DNA of 64,000 nucleotides, from NCBI RefSeq assembly GCF_018588885.1, contig NZ_JAFFIW010000015.1:62001-126000 (forward strand). Direction: 5' to 3'. The stretch is from Mesorhizobium sp. dw_380 (GTDB taxonomy: Bacteria; Pseudomonadota; Alphaproteobacteria; Rhizobiales; Rhizobiaceae). The position numbers and the translations under genes were made by a program. The notes under the pieces were generated by a model. That model saw only the letters and a program-made list of their open reading frames with translations, made no database searches and was not told where the DNA came from. Below are positions 1 through 8,090 of this stretch, piece after piece. Position 1 is the first letter of the stretch. The number at the start of each line of letters is the position of its first letter.

Positions 1-1461
1 ACGTCGTTCCCGACCCTGGTCCGCAAGATCCCGGTCTATCAGATGGTCCCGGACGAGGCGGTCGAACTGATCCACGAGGAGTCGCTCTCGATCCTCGAAG
101 AGGTGGGATGCGAGTTCCGTGACGACGAGGCGATCGCCCTTTGGAAAGCGGCGGGTGCCGACGTCTCCGAGACACGTGTCCGCATCGATCGCGCTCTCCT
201 GATGGAGCTTGTGTCGAAGGTTCCGTCCGAGTTCACGCTCAACGCGCGCAACCCTGAACGCACCGTGCGCGTGGGCGGGAACAACTCGATATTCGTGCCG
301 ATGTATGGCGCGCCTTATGTGCGCGACCTCGACAATAACAGGCGTTACGGCACGCTTGCAGATCTCAACAACTTCCACAAGCTCGCCTACATGGCGCCGG
401 CGCTGCACTCCTCGAGTTCGATCATCTGCGAGCCGATGGAAATTGCGGTGCCCAAACGCCATCTCCACATCATCCATTCGGCGCTCAAGCACTCCGACAA
501 GCCGTTCATGGGCATCGTGACCTCCAGGGATCGGGCCGAAGACACGATGGCGATGGCAGGCATCGTCTTCGGCGAGGATTTCGTCCGCGACAATCCGGTC
601 CTGGTGGCGATCACCAATTGCAACTCGCCGCTGGTCTGGGACGCCACCATGCTGGACGCGATGAAGGTCTATGCGCGTCACAATCAGCCGCTGATCCTGG
701 CGCCTTTCGCGCTGTGCGGCGCCTCGACTTCGGCCTCCGCCGTGGGCGCGGTCGCGCAGGTCAATGCGGAAGCACTTGCCGGCGTCGCGTTCACGCAACT
801 CCTGCGTCCAGGTTCGCCGCAGATCTACGGGCAGTTCATGGTCACGGTCGACATGAAGACCGGCGCTCCCATGGGCGGCACGCCGGAGGCCGCCCAGATG
901 ATGTATCTGATGGGCGCGCTGGCGCGGAAATACCGGCTGCCGTGGCGCACGTCCGGCTTCCATGTCGGATCGAAACTGAACGACGCCCAGGCCGGCTATG
1001 AGGCGAACATGCTGATGCATGCCGCCATTCTGGCCGGCGCCAACTACATCTGGCATTCCGCCGGATGGCTGGAAGCCGGCCTGACCTGCGGCTATTCGAA
1101 ATTCGCGACGGACTGCGAGCAGCTTGTCGGCTGGTACAAATATGCCGGAGGCCTGCCGTTCGACGATTTCAAGGAAGCCATGGCGGCGATCCGCGAAGTG
1201 GGGCCGCAGGGCCATTTCCTCGGCACCCAGCACACGCTCGAACATTTCGAGTCGGCTTTCTTCATGCCCAGCATCATGGATTTCAACTCGTTCGAACAGT
1301 GGAAGGCTGAAGGGGCGAAGGACCACGACACGCGCGGTCGCGAGAAAGCGCGCAACATGCTCGCGGACTATGAGGAGCCGAAGCTCGACGAAGGCGTGGC
1401 CGAGGGTCTCAGGGATTTGATCGCGCGGCGCGAGGAGAAGCTGCCGGACACAGTGAGTTGA
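1..1461 (+). CDS. Trimethylamine methyltransferase (MttB) family protein, 5'-truncated by window
   Basis: The frame is open from the first base and runs into an internal Met at 43, so the true start lies upstream of the window. The protein resembles the MttB/COG5598 superfamily, which includes trimethylamine and glycine-betaine corrinoid methyltransferases. No in-frame amber codon is present, so it belongs to the non-pyrrolysine branch, whose members act on quaternary amines such as glycine betaine or on unknown methylated compounds. A central Gly/Ala-rich barrel region (about residues 220-350 from Met43) is consistent with the fold. An ABC binding-protein gene follows 43 bases downstream in the same direction, suggesting co-transcription and uptake of a methylated substrate. 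The exact substrate is not inferable. Confidence 0.85.
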   Translation, partial: TSFPTLVRKIPVYQMVPDEAVELIHEESLSILEEVGCEFRDDEAIALWKAAGADVSETRVRIDRALLMELVSKVPSEFTLNARNPERTVRVGGNNSIFVPMYGAPYVRDLDNNRRYGTLADLNNFHKLAYMAPALHSSSSIICEPMEIAVPKRHLHIIHSALKHSDKPFMGIVTSRDRAEDTMAMAGIVFGEDFVRDNPVLVAITNCNSPLVWDATMLDAMKVYARHNQPLILAPFALCGASTSASAVGAVAQVNAEALAGVAFTQLLRPGSPQIYGQFMVTVDMKTGAPMGGTPEAAQMMYLMGALARKYRLPWRTSGFHVGSKLNDAQAGYEANMLMHAAILAGANYIWHSAGWLEAGLTCGYSKFATDCEQLVGWYKYAGGLPFDDFKEAMAAIREVGPQGHFLGTQHTLEHFESAFFMPSIMDFNSFEQWKAEGAKDHDTRGREKARNMLADYEEPKLDEGVAEGLRDLIARREEKLPDTVS

Positions 1462-1504
1462 GGCAAGGGACGAAGACCCGACGGGAACCATAAGGGAGGA
1501 AGAA

Positions 1505-3157
1505 ATGACACTTTTCAGAAGCAATGGCGATCGCGTCCCGAGCGCTATCGAGGCGATGGCGCAGGAGACACGCGCGGGGCGCATGGACCGACGCGAGTTC
1601 CTGGCGCTGGCAAGCGCATTCGGCGCATCGACGGCGCTGGCCTACGCCATGATCGGCCTCTCCGTACCGCAACAGGCCGTGGCCGAGGAGCCGAAAAAAA
1701 AGGGCGGAACGCTGCATGTCTCGATGCCGGTCAAGGCGCAGAAGGACCCGCGCACGTATGACTGGGTGGAACTGGCCAACATTTCGCGCAGCTGGCTGGA
1801 GCCGCTGGTGCGCTACACCAGACAGTTCACCTTCGAACCCGTGCTGCTCAAAAGCTGGGAAATCAACGACGATGCCACCGAATACGTCCTGCACGTGCGC
1901 AAGGGCGTCACCTGGAACAATGGCGATGCCTTCAACGCCGATGACGTGGTGCACAACGTGACGCGCTGGTGCGAGAAGGGCGTCGCCGGCAATTCCATGG
2001 CCGCACGCGTCGGCGCACTGATCGACACCAAGACCGGCAAGGCCAGGGATGGCGCGGTCACCAAGGTCGACGACAACACGGTCAAGCTGAAGCTCAGCGA
2101 ACCCGACATTTCGCTGATCCCGAACTTCACCGACTATCCAGCACTCGTCGTGCACCGCAACTTCGACGCCGATGGCGCCGATCCGATCAGGAAGCCGATC
2201 GGCACGGGAGCGTTCGAGCTGGTTTCTTACGATGTCGGCCAGAAGGCGGTGGTGAAGCGTCGCGAGAACGGCAAATGGTGGGGCGGCGAAGCCCCGCTCG
2301 ACAGTGTCGAGTTCATCGACTACGGCACCGACTTCAACGCTACGGTGAACGCGTTCGACTCCGGCGAGATCGACCTCAATTTCGAGTCGCCCGCCGACTT
2401 CATTGACATCCTCGACAAGATGGGGCTTGTGAAGTCCGAGGTCGCGACGGCGACGACACTCGTTGCCCGCACCAATATCACCCACAAACCCTATGACGAC
2501 CAGCGGGTGCGCAATGCGCTGCAGATGGCCGTCGACAACAATGCCGTGTTGCAGCTCGGCTATGCCGGGCGCGGCACGGTTGGCGAAAACCACCATGTCA
2601 GCCCGATCCATCCGGAATATTATCCGCTGCCCAAGAAGACACGTGACGCCGCCGGCGCCAAGAAACTGATGGCGGACGCCGGTCAGGCCGATTTCGAGCA
2701 CGAGCTGATCACCATCGAGGACGATTGGCAGAAGAACACCGGCGATGCGATCGCCGGCCAGTTGCGCGACGCCGGCATCAAGGTGAAGCGTACGGTGTTG
2801 CCTGGTTCCACCTTCTGGAACGACTGGACGAAATATCCCTATTCGATGACCATCTGGTACATGCGCCCGCTTGGTGTTCAGGTATTGGCGCTTGGCTATC
2901 GAACGGGCGAGGCGTGGAATGAATCGGCCTATTCCAATCCCGATTTCGACGCCAAGCTCAAGCAGGCGCTCTCGCTGATCGACGTCACCAAGCGCAAGGA
3001 AGTGATGAAGGATGTCGAGCAGATCCTGCAGGACTCCGGTGTCATCATCCAGCCGTTCTGGCAGAAGCTCTACAGCCACACGAACAAGAAGGTGAAGAAC
3101 TACGGCGTCCATCAGACCTTTGAAATGGATCTTCAGAACGTCTGGCTGGGCGCCTGA
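1505..3157 (+). CDS. ABC transporter substrate-binding protein, oligopeptide type (SBP_bac_5), Tat-exported
   Basis: This 550-aa protein has the layout of family 5 extracellular solute-binding proteins, the DppA/OppA class. The N-terminus has a twin-arginine motif (MDRREFLALAS, about residues 27-37) followed by a hydrophobic stretch and an Ala-rich cleavage region, so export by the Tat system is likely. The start has a good ribosome site (GGGAGGAAGAA) just before the ATG. It lies 43 bases after the MttB-family gene. No permease or ATPase genes follow, so the rest of the transporter may lie upstream of the window. The ligand is unknown; the neighbour suggests a methylated amine or a peptide-like osmolyte. 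Confidence 0.88.
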   Translation: MTLFRSNGDRVPSAIEAMAQETRAGRMDRREFLALASAFGASTALAYAMIGLSVPQQAVAEEPKKKGGTLHVSMPVKAQKDPRTYDWVELANISRSWLEPLVRYTRQFTFEPVLLKSWEINDDATEYVLHVRKGVTWNNGDAFNADDVVHNVTRWCEKGVAGNSMAARVGALIDTKTGKARDGAVTKVDDNTVKLKLSEPDISLIPNFTDYPALVVHRNFDADGADPIRKPIGTGAFELVSYDVGQKAVVKRRENGKWWGGEAPLDSVEFIDYGTDFNATVNAFDSGEIDLNFESPADFIDILDKMGLVKSEVATATTLVARTNITHKPYDDQRVRNALQMAVDNNAVLQLGYAGRGTVGENHHVSPIHPEYYPLPKKTRDAAGAKKLMADAGQADFEHELITIEDDWQKNTGDAIAGQLRDAGIKVKRTVLPGSTFWNDWTKYPYSMTIWYMRPLGVQVLALGYRTGEAWNESAYSNPDFDAKLKQALSLIDVTKRKEVMKDVEQILQDSGVIIQPFWQKLYSHTNKKVKNYGVHQTFEMDLQNVWLGA

Positions 3158-3255
3158 AAGGAGACGGCGCAGGGGACTTCATGGGTCGCAAAAAAGCCGA
3201 TATGCAGGATGTGTGGTATTGATTGCCTCAAGCCATCAAAAGCCGGAGATTCTGC

Positions 3256-3735
3256 ATGAGACGGACAGTGCTCCTTGCCGCCCTTTCGATAGCCTTGCCC
3301 GCCGCCGCTTCGGCCGGTCCGGCGTCCGAGGCCGTGAAGTTCTTCTATGTTCCGGAAGTGAGGTTCGAGGCCGACGCACAATACCGGGATCGCTTCACCG
3401 AGCCGGTGACGAAACTGCTCGATCTCAACGATCAGGCGACCAGGAAGAATCCGGACCAGGTCGCCTGTATCGATTTCGATCCTGGTCTGGATGCGCAGGA
3501 TTTCGACCAGAAGACCGTCTCCAAGACCTTGAAACTGTCCGAGACGGTGGATGGCAACACGGCGCAGGTGGTGGCGAGCTTTAGCCTTTTTTCGGAAGGA
3601 GACGATTCAAAACGCGAAATGCACTGGTCGCTGAAAAAGGTCGATGGCAAGTGGAAGGTGTCGGACATTGCTTCGAAGACCAGCGACTGGACGCTGAGCC
3701 AGCTCGAATGCATGGCGGGCCAAGATCCGGAGTGA
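3256..3735 (+). CDS. Secreted protein of DUF3828-like type, first of a tandem pair
   Basis: This is a protein of about 159 aa with a Sec signal peptide (MRRTVLLAALSIALPAAASA). The mature part contains an FY.PEV segment, a DRFTEPV motif, and a C-terminal W.LKKVDGKWKVSDI segment ending in LSQLEC. The last segment resembles the DUF3828 group of small periplasmic proteins of unknown role. The ATG at 3256 is preferred over 3223 because it places the signal peptide at the N-terminus. The next gene, 4 bases downstream, encodes a clear paralogue. No enzymatic motif is visible. Confidence 0.75.
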   Translation: MRRTVLLAALSIALPAAASAGPASEAVKFFYVPEVRFEADAQYRDRFTEPVTKLLDLNDQATRKNPDQVACIDFDPGLDAQDFDQKTVSKTLKLSETVDGNTAQVVASFSLFSEGDDSKREMHWSLKKVDGKWKVSDIASKTSDWTLSQLECMAGQDPE

Positions 3736-3739
3736 TGCG

Positions 3740-4330
3740 ATGCCGCGTCGTGCGATCCTGGCACTGTCGGCCATGTGCCTGTTGGCGGCGGGTTTGAACG
3801 GCGCCGCTGCGCAAGGGCTTTTCGGCGCGCCGCCGGCCAACGCCCCGGCAGGGACCGCGCCCGACGACAGCGGCACGCCGCCTGCCAATGCACCGGGCGG
3901 GACCGTCGAGCCGGCGACGCCACCAGTTGGCTGGCCGCCCAGCGAACCGGGTTCGCCGACAGCGGTGGTGCGGCCTTTCTACGATCAGGTTGGCCTGGAG
4001 GTCGATCCGGCGCAGCGCAGCCATTTCACCGATCCGGCGAAAACCGTGCTCGACAAGAGCGACGCGCTGCGCAAGTCCGGGCAGGGCGAGTGCCTCGATC
4101 CCAACATGGCGCTCGACAATGCCGACTACGACAAGGGCGAGATCGACAAGAGCCTGAAGACGCTCGAATCGATCAATGGCGACCAGGCCAAGGTCATCGT
4201 CGCCTTCGTCGTCGCCGGCAATCCGCACCGCCTTGAATGGAAGCTCAAGAAGGCCGGCGGCGAATGGAAGATATCGGACCTGCTGTCGGTGACCGGCGAA
4301 TGGGCGCTCAGCCAGTACCAATGCGAATGA
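3740..4330 (+). CDS. Secreted protein of DUF3828-like type, second of a tandem pair
   Basis: This 196-aa protein has a signal peptide (MPRRAILALSAMCLLAAG...AAA). A Pro/Gly/Ala-rich linker of about 50 residues follows, containing the repeated unit PPANAP..GT. The globular part is homologous to the preceding gene product: shared features are the FY start, a HFTDP motif aligning with RFTEP, an LKKAGGEWKISD segment and a terminal LSQYQC. The two genes look like a local duplication in which this copy gained a flexible linker. Each keeps two cysteines in the globular part, possibly a disulfide. Function is unknown, and co-translation with the upstream gene is likely from the 4-base spacing. Confidence 0.75.
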   Translation: MPRRAILALSAMCLLAAGLNGAAAQGLFGAPPANAPAGTAPDDSGTPPANAPGGTVEPATPPVGWPPSEPGSPTAVVRPFYDQVGLEVDPAQRSHFTDPAKTVLDKSDALRKSGQGECLDPNMALDNADYDKGEIDKSLKTLESINGDQAKVIVAFVVAGNPHRLEWKLKKAGGEWKISDLLSVTGEWALSQYQCE

Positions 4331-4338
4331 GGGCCGAG

Positions 4339-4800
4339 CTAGCCGCGCCCGCGATAGGGCGCGACGCCGGTCTCCGGCAGCCAGGCGCCTTCAGGTGGAG
4401 CGCCGGTCTGCCAGAACACGTCGATCGGGATGCCGCCGCGTGGATACCAATAGCCGCCGATGCGCAGCCACAGCGGCTTGGTCGCTGCCACGATGCGGCG
4501 GCCGATCATGACGGTGCAGTCTTCATGGAAGGCGCCGTGGTTGCGAAACGAGGTCATGAACAGCTTGAGCGACTTCGATTCCACCAGAGCCGCATCGGGT
4601 GCGTAGTCGATGACGATATGAGCGAAATCCGGCTGCCCGGTGACCGGGCACAGCGAGGTGAATTCCGGGCAGGTGAAGCGCACGATTGCCGGCGGTCCGT
4701 CGCCGCGCGAAAACGGCACGGTCTCCAGGACTGCCTGTTCGGGGCTCTGTGGCGTCTCGACGTGGGCGCCGAGCTGGGTGAGGGTTTTGGTGTCGATCAT
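4339..4800 (-). CDS. queF: NADPH-dependent 7-cyano-7-deazaguanine reductase QueF
   Basis: This 153-aa unimodular QueF reduces the nitrile of preQ0 to preQ1 in queuosine biosynthesis in the cytoplasm. Diagnostic motifs are FTSLCPVTGQPDF with the nucleophilic Cys and proton-donor Asp, the ESKSLKLF NADPH-binding motif, and FHED with a conserved Glu. The ATG at 4800 is chosen because GAAGGAAA lies about 7 bases upstream; longer starts at 4830 and 4836 lack this. It is convergent with the secreted protein gene, 8 bases away. No preQ1 riboswitch could be recognised upstream. Confidence 0.95.
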   Translation of the reverse strand: MIDTKTLTQLGAHVETPQSPEQAVLETVPFSRGDGPPAIVRFTCPEFTSLCPVTGQPDFAHIVIDYAPDAALVESKSLKLFMTSFRNHGAFHEDCTVMIGRRIVAATKPLWLRIGGYWYPRGGIPIDVFWQTGAPPEGAWLPETGVAPYRGRG

Positions 4801-4936
4801 GGGCGGGTTTCCTTCGAATTTGCCGCTCATTAGCACCGGACCAGGAAATGCGCAGCGGTTTTCGGACGAATCCGATGCTTAAACGGGAAATGGGGCAGCG
4901 TGCTGCTCCGACACGATTTGAAACGGCAGGAAGACG

Positions 4937-6982
4937 ATGACCAGCAACGACCCGCTTCTCCAACCCTATCAGCTCAAGCATCTGACGCTGAAGAACCGGG
5001 TGATGTCGACCAGCCACGAGCCGGCCTATTCCGAGGACGGCATGCCAAAGCAACGCTATCGGCTCTACCATGCCGAAAAGGCCAAGGGCGGCATGGCGCT
5101 GACCATGACCGCCGGTTCGGCCATCGTCTCGCGCGACAGTCCGGCCGCGTTCGGCAATCTGCATGTCTATGACGACCGCATCGTGCCGTGGCTGGCAGAA
5201 CTCACCGATGCCTGCCACGAGCATGACTGCAAGGTGATGATCCAGATCACCCATCTTGGCCGCCGCACCGGCTGGAACAAGGCCGACTGGCTGCCGGTGC
5301 TTTCGGCCTCGCCGGTGCGCGAGCCGGCGCACCGCGCTTTCCCTAAGACCATCGAGGATTGGGATATCGAACGCATCGTTGCCGACTATGCGTCGGCCGC
5401 CCAACGCTGCCAGGCTGCCGGCCTCGACGGCATCGAGTTCGAGTCCTACGGCCATCTGATGGATGGCTTCTGGTCGCCGGCCACCAATCATCGCGACGAT
5501 GAATATGGCGGCTCGCTCGACAATCGCCTGCGCTTTACCAACATGGTGCTCGATGCGGTGCGCGCGGCGGTCGGCGAAAAATTCGTCGTCGGCATCCGCA
5601 TGGTCGCCGACGAGGATTTCGAGAAAGGCCTGTCGAAGGAGGAGGGCGTCGAGATCGCCAGGCGGCTGGCCGGCTCGGGCAAGGTCGATTTCCTCAACAT
5701 CATCCGCGGTTCGATCCAGACCGACGCGGCATTGACCAAGGTCATTCCGGTGACCGGCATGCGCTCGTCCCCGCATCTCGATTTCGCTGGCGAGGTGAGG
5801 GCGGCGACAAAGTTCCCGACCTTCCACGCTGCGCGCATTTCCGATGTCGCCACCGCGCGCCACGCGATCGCCACCGGCAAGCTCGACATGGTCGGCATGA
5901 CCCGTGCGCACATCGCCGACCCGCACATCATCAAGAAGGTGATGGAAGGCCGCGAGCACGAAATCCGCCCCTGTGTCGGCGCCACTTATTGTCTCGACCG
6001 CATCTATGAAGGCGGCGAGGCGCTGTGCGTGCACAATGCGGCGACGGGTCGCGAGGCCGAGATTCCGCACATCATCGTCAAGACCGAAGGTCCCAAGCGG
6101 AAAGTCGTCGTCGTCGGCGCCGGTGCCGGAGGACTGGAGGCGGCGCGGGTCGCGGCCGAGCGCGGCCATCAAGTCACGGTCCTGGAGGCCTCGTCACAAG
6201 CCGGCGGCCAGGTGCGTCTGGCGACGCAGAACCCGCGCCGCAAGGAACTGATCGGTATTATCGACTGGCGGTTGGCCGAACTTGACCGGCTCGGCGTCGA
6301 GATCCGCTACGACACTTGGGCCGAGCAGGATGATGTTCTGGCGCTCGCGCCAGACGTGGTGGTGGTCGCAACAGGCGGCCTGCCGCAGAACCCGCCGCTG
6401 GCGGCGGGCGACAATCTCGTCACGTCGAGCTGGGACATCATGGCGGGCAGCGTCAAGCCGGCCGAGAACGTGCTCCTCTATGACGACAATGGCGGCCATC
6501 AGGGCATGGGCGCGGCCGAGTTGATCGCCAACAGCGGTGCAAGACTGGAACTGGTTTCGCCGGAGCGTTTCTTTGCTCCCGAAATGGGCGGCATGAACCA
6601 CGTGCCGTATATGCGCGCCTTCCAGGAAAAGGGCGTCACCATCACCATCAACACGCGCCTGCGCTCGGTGCGGCGCGAGGGCAATCAACTGGTTGCCGAA
6701 CTCGGCTCGGACTTTGCCGATGGCTGGCGCGGGGAGCGCAGGGTGGACCAGGTGGTGGTCGAGCACGGCACGGCGCCGCTCGACGATCTCTATCTCAGCC
6801 TGAAACCGCTGTCGCGCAATCGTGGCGCCGTCGATTACGAACGCCTGGTCAGCGGCGGCGACATTTTCCCGGCACGCAACCCGCAAGGCGGCTTCGTGCT
6901 GTTGCGCATCGGTGACGCGGTCGCCTCGCGCAACATCCATGCCGCTATCTATGACGGGATCAGGTTCGGCTTACGGATCTGA
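4937..6982 (+). CDS. TMADH/2,4-dienoyl-CoA reductase-like flavoprotein (DgcA-like N-methyl amine demethylase family)
   Basis: This 681-aa protein has two parts: an N-terminal FMN-binding old-yellow-enzyme barrel (about residues 1-370) and a C-terminal FAD/NAD(P)-type domain starting with VVVVGAGAGGLEAA (about 390-402). Such proteins carry a 4Fe-4S cluster between the domains and act as trimethylamine, dimethylglycine or stachydrine demethylases, or as dienoyl-CoA reductases. The cluster motif here reads CVGATYC...ALC, so one of the usual cysteines (CxxCxxC) is Ala. The overall sequence, especially the segment RIYEGGEALC, looks most like the DgcA/HpbA group. The MttB-family gene a few kilobases upstream fits methylated amine use. 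The substrate is inferred only. Confidence 0.8.
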   Translation: MTSNDPLLQPYQLKHLTLKNRVMSTSHEPAYSEDGMPKQRYRLYHAEKAKGGMALTMTAGSAIVSRDSPAAFGNLHVYDDRIVPWLAELTDACHEHDCKVMIQITHLGRRTGWNKADWLPVLSASPVREPAHRAFPKTIEDWDIERIVADYASAAQRCQAAGLDGIEFESYGHLMDGFWSPATNHRDDEYGGSLDNRLRFTNMVLDAVRAAVGEKFVVGIRMVADEDFEKGLSKEEGVEIARRLAGSGKVDFLNIIRGSIQTDAALTKVIPVTGMRSSPHLDFAGEVRAATKFPTFHAARISDVATARHAIATGKLDMVGMTRAHIADPHIIKKVMEGREHEIRPCVGATYCLDRIYEGGEALCVHNAATGREAEIPHIIVKTEGPKRKVVVVGAGAGGLEAARVAAERGHQVTVLEASSQAGGQVRLATQNPRRKELIGIIDWRLAELDRLGVEIRYDTWAEQDDVLALAPDVVVVATGGLPQNPPLAAGDNLVTSSWDIMAGSVKPAENVLLYDDNGGHQGMGAAELIANSGARLELVSPERFFAPEMGGMNHVPYMRAFQEKGVTITINTRLRSVRREGNQLVAELGSDFADGWRGERRVDQVVVEHGTAPLDDLYLSLKPLSRNRGAVDYERLVSGGDIFPARNPQGGFVLLRIGDAVASRNIHAAIYDGIRFGLRI

Positions 6983-7124
6983 AATTCGTCATCGCAAAAG
7001 TTGGTGGCACGCGGCCGAGCCGGCATACGAGAGCCCGTGTACACCGGCTCGATCCGCGCGCCCGCACGTCATTGGCTCGTTGCCAGACAACGTACGATCC
7101 TATGAGGTTGCAGCGTGGCGGCGC

Positions 7125-7532
7125 TCAAAACATTCTGGCGGTGGCCATGCACAGCACGGTCAGCACCAGCAGCCCTCCGGCGATGCGCTCGCCTCTTGTC
7201 ATCTTCGCGCGCAACCGGCTTTCCGTAGCCGCATCAGCGCCGGCAAGCTGCCTGCTGGCAGAGCCCACCAGCGCGCCCTGCACGCCGGCGGCGATCAGGG
7301 CCGTCACGATGCCCAGCGCCAGCACCTTCTCCATCGAGCCGAAAGCGCCCTCATGGAAGAAATACCAGAGCAGTATGCCGGTCAGGAAAACCAGGCCGGC
7401 AGCGCCCATTTGCGGCCGGAAAAACCGTTCCGCGCGGATGTCCGGGTCACGGCCGACCGCGATGGTTGTGCCCGCCCAGAATACGCCTGCCATGACGTGA
7501 AGACCGATGACGACGATGTAGACATATTGCAT
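7125..7532 (-). CDS. Small four-helix integral membrane protein
   Basis: This 135-aa hydrophobic protein has about four membrane segments (residues 2-22, 43-62, 67-92 and 115-134) and short loops, with a basic cytoplasmic-type stretch RAKMTRGER before the last helix. The first helix has a His in GLHVMAGVFWAG, as in small haem- or copper-associated membrane proteins such as the CopD-like group, but that assignment is weak. The gene is divergent from a MarR regulator, and a perfect 12-bp palindrome lies between them, so it is probably the regulator's target. Its function is unknown. Confidence 0.75.
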   Translation of the reverse strand: MQYVYIVVIGLHVMAGVFWAGTTIAVGRDPDIRAERFFRPQMGAAGLVFLTGILLWYFFHEGAFGSMEKVLALGIVTALIAAGVQGALVGSASRQLAGADAATESRLRAKMTRGERIAGGLLVLTVLCMATARMF

Positions 7533-7567
7533 GCCGCTCTCCTCTCGCCCCGCTACCTCGCTTATAA

Positions 7568-7579
7568 TTAGATATCTAA
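7568..7579. promoter_or_regulatory. Candidate MarR operator (perfect palindrome)
   Basis: TTAGATATCTAA is a perfect 12-bp palindrome in the AT-rich spacer between the divergent membrane-protein gene (start 7532) and the MarR gene (start 7647). MarR dimers bind palindromes of this size and type, often with TTAG/CTAA ends. Autoregulation plus control of the membrane protein is the natural reading, but no binding data exist. Confidence 0.6.
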
Positions 7580-7646
7580 CTGTTCGATGTCAATGTATAA
7601 ACGCGAACCTGTTCCATCCTTGGAAAACAGCGACTAGTGTCCGACG

Positions 7647-8075
7647 ATGACGCCCTTTGAACGCCCGCCAATCGGCATGAATCTTGGCCGCACCGCCAAG
7701 CTTGTCGCCCAAGCCTTCGACGCCGCTTTGGTTGAAGCGGGCGGAACCTTGCCGGTCTGGCTCACGCTGCTGTCGGTCAAGTCGAGCAAACTTGCCAATC
7801 AGCGCGAGCTTGCCGGCATGATCGGCATCCAGGGCGCGACGCTGACCCACCACCTCAACGCGATGGAGGCGCAGGGCCTGCTGACGCGCCGCCGCGATCC
7901 CGTCAATCGCCGGGTTCATCTCGTCGAATTGACGGCAGCGGGAGAAGCTCTGTTCGAGACGCTGCGGCAAGCCGCACTTGTCTTCGACAAGCGGCTTCGC
8001 ACCGGACTGCCCGACGAGCGTCTGGCCGAGTTCGCAAAGGTGCTGGCTGCATTGCGCGAAAATGTTGAGAGCTAA
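7647..8075 (+). CDS. MarR family transcriptional regulator
   Basis: This 142-aa protein has a winged helix-turn-helix. LANQRELAGMIGIQGATLTHHLNAMEAQGLL covers the recognition helices (about residues 50-80), and the wing RRRDPVNRRVHLVELT matches the MarR pattern of DxRxxxxxLT-like residues. N- and C-terminal helices form the dimer interface. It is divergent from the four-helix membrane protein and convergent with the deacetylase gene. The ligand is not predictable. Confidence 0.88.
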   Translation: MTPFERPPIGMNLGRTAKLVAQAFDAALVEAGGTLPVWLTLLSVKSSKLANQRELAGMIGIQGATLTHHLNAMEAQGLLTRRRDPVNRRVHLVELTAAGEALFETLRQAALVFDKRLRTGLPDERLAEFAKVLAALRENVES

Positions 8076-8090
8076 GACGGATCGTCCGGC

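Noticed and set aside
1409..3112. 567-aa open frame opposite the oligopeptide-binding protein
   Set aside because: It is a shadow of the real gene; its composition is rich in Arg, His and Val as expected from antisense GC-rich codons, and there is no start signal.
4801..4936. Possible preQ1 riboswitch before queF
   Set aside because: No stem-loop with the expected A-rich tail or conserved pairing could be identified, and the region holds only a diverged intergenic palindrome.
4523..6172. 549-aa open frame opposite queF and the flavoprotein
   Set aside because: It overlaps two well-supported genes and crosses their divergent promoter region without any recognisable domain.
7017..7050. GAGCCGG...CCGGCTC inverted repeat after the flavoprotein gene
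   Set aside because: The loop is 20 bases and no T-run follows; chance pairing in GC-rich DNA is adequate.
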